Below are positions 13,853 through 13,868 of a stretch of 13,868 nt of DNA, in pieces (the first letter of the stretch is position 1; every line of letters begins with the position of its first letter). Source of the stretch: OLB16 sp964422415 (GTDB taxonomy: Bacteria > Hinthialibacterota > Hinthialibacteria > OLB16). The stretch covers positions 1 through 13,868 of the forward strand of contig CAYRBI010000164.1 in NCBI GenBank assembly GCA_964422415.1, given 5' to 3'. The position numbers and the translations under genes were made by a program. The notes beneath the pieces were generated by a model. That model was given only the letters and a program-made list of their open reading frames with translations, did no database searches and was not told where the DNA came from.

Positions 13853-13868
13853 TCCTGGTCTGCCTCGC

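Overview
The window reads as a piece of a draft or metagenome-derived chromosome from a Gram-negative-type (diderm) bacterium of moderately high GC. An LptD-type outer-membrane protein shows the diderm envelope. A fliW-csrA pair points to a lineage outside the Gammaproteobacteria, which generally lack FliW, and suggests the organism or a close ancestor is flagellated. The secreted WNEW-type glycosidase-like protein and the GC-rich palindromic repeats fit uncultivated groups such as PVC-related or candidate phyla, but that placement is inference. A run of exactly 100 N (11292-11391) is a conventional scaffold gap of unknown true length.

Layout. 3-1397 (+): the 3' part of a multi-spanning GT-C/family-39-like glycosyltransferase, with a 39-40 bp perfect inverted repeat embedded in frame. 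1448-3877 (+): an LptD-like protein with a promoter so close to the ATG that a leaderless transcript is likely. A strong hairpin at 3889-3916 separates it from the convergent gene at 3926-5782 (-), a secreted TIM-barrel-type glycosidase-like protein with a C-terminal CBM9-like domain. 5982-6725 (-) adk and 6820-8091 (-) proA are co-oriented, and a good intrinsic terminator (5905-5944) lies after adk. A second copy of the palindromic repeat lies at 8143-8246, in the proA leader region. 8405-9646 (+): an unrecognised exported protein with a coiled coil and a proline-rich tail. 9685-9936 (-) csrA and 9941-10426 (-) fliW are separated by 4 bp. birA (10431 onward, +) begins within 4 bp of, or overlapping, the fliW start codon and runs into the gap. 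After the gap, a long serine acetyltransferase-like gene (11393-12673, -) diverges from a D-2-hydroxyacid/phosphoglycerate dehydrogenase-like gene (12855-13817, +) across a 181 bp region with candidate promoters on both strands.

How the genes relate. The first two genes both concern the envelope: a lipid-linked sugar transferase and LPS export. FliW and CsrA form a known regulator/antagonist pair. The last divergent pair is consistent with serine to cysteine metabolism. The remaining genes (adk, proA, birA) are ordinary housekeeping functions without an obvious common theme. I see no CRISPR array, transposase, tRNA, rRNA, phage gene, toxin-antitoxin pair or recognisable defence system. The least ordinary items are the repeat inside a coding region, the glycosidase-like protein, the exported coiled-coil protein and the oversized acetyltransferase.
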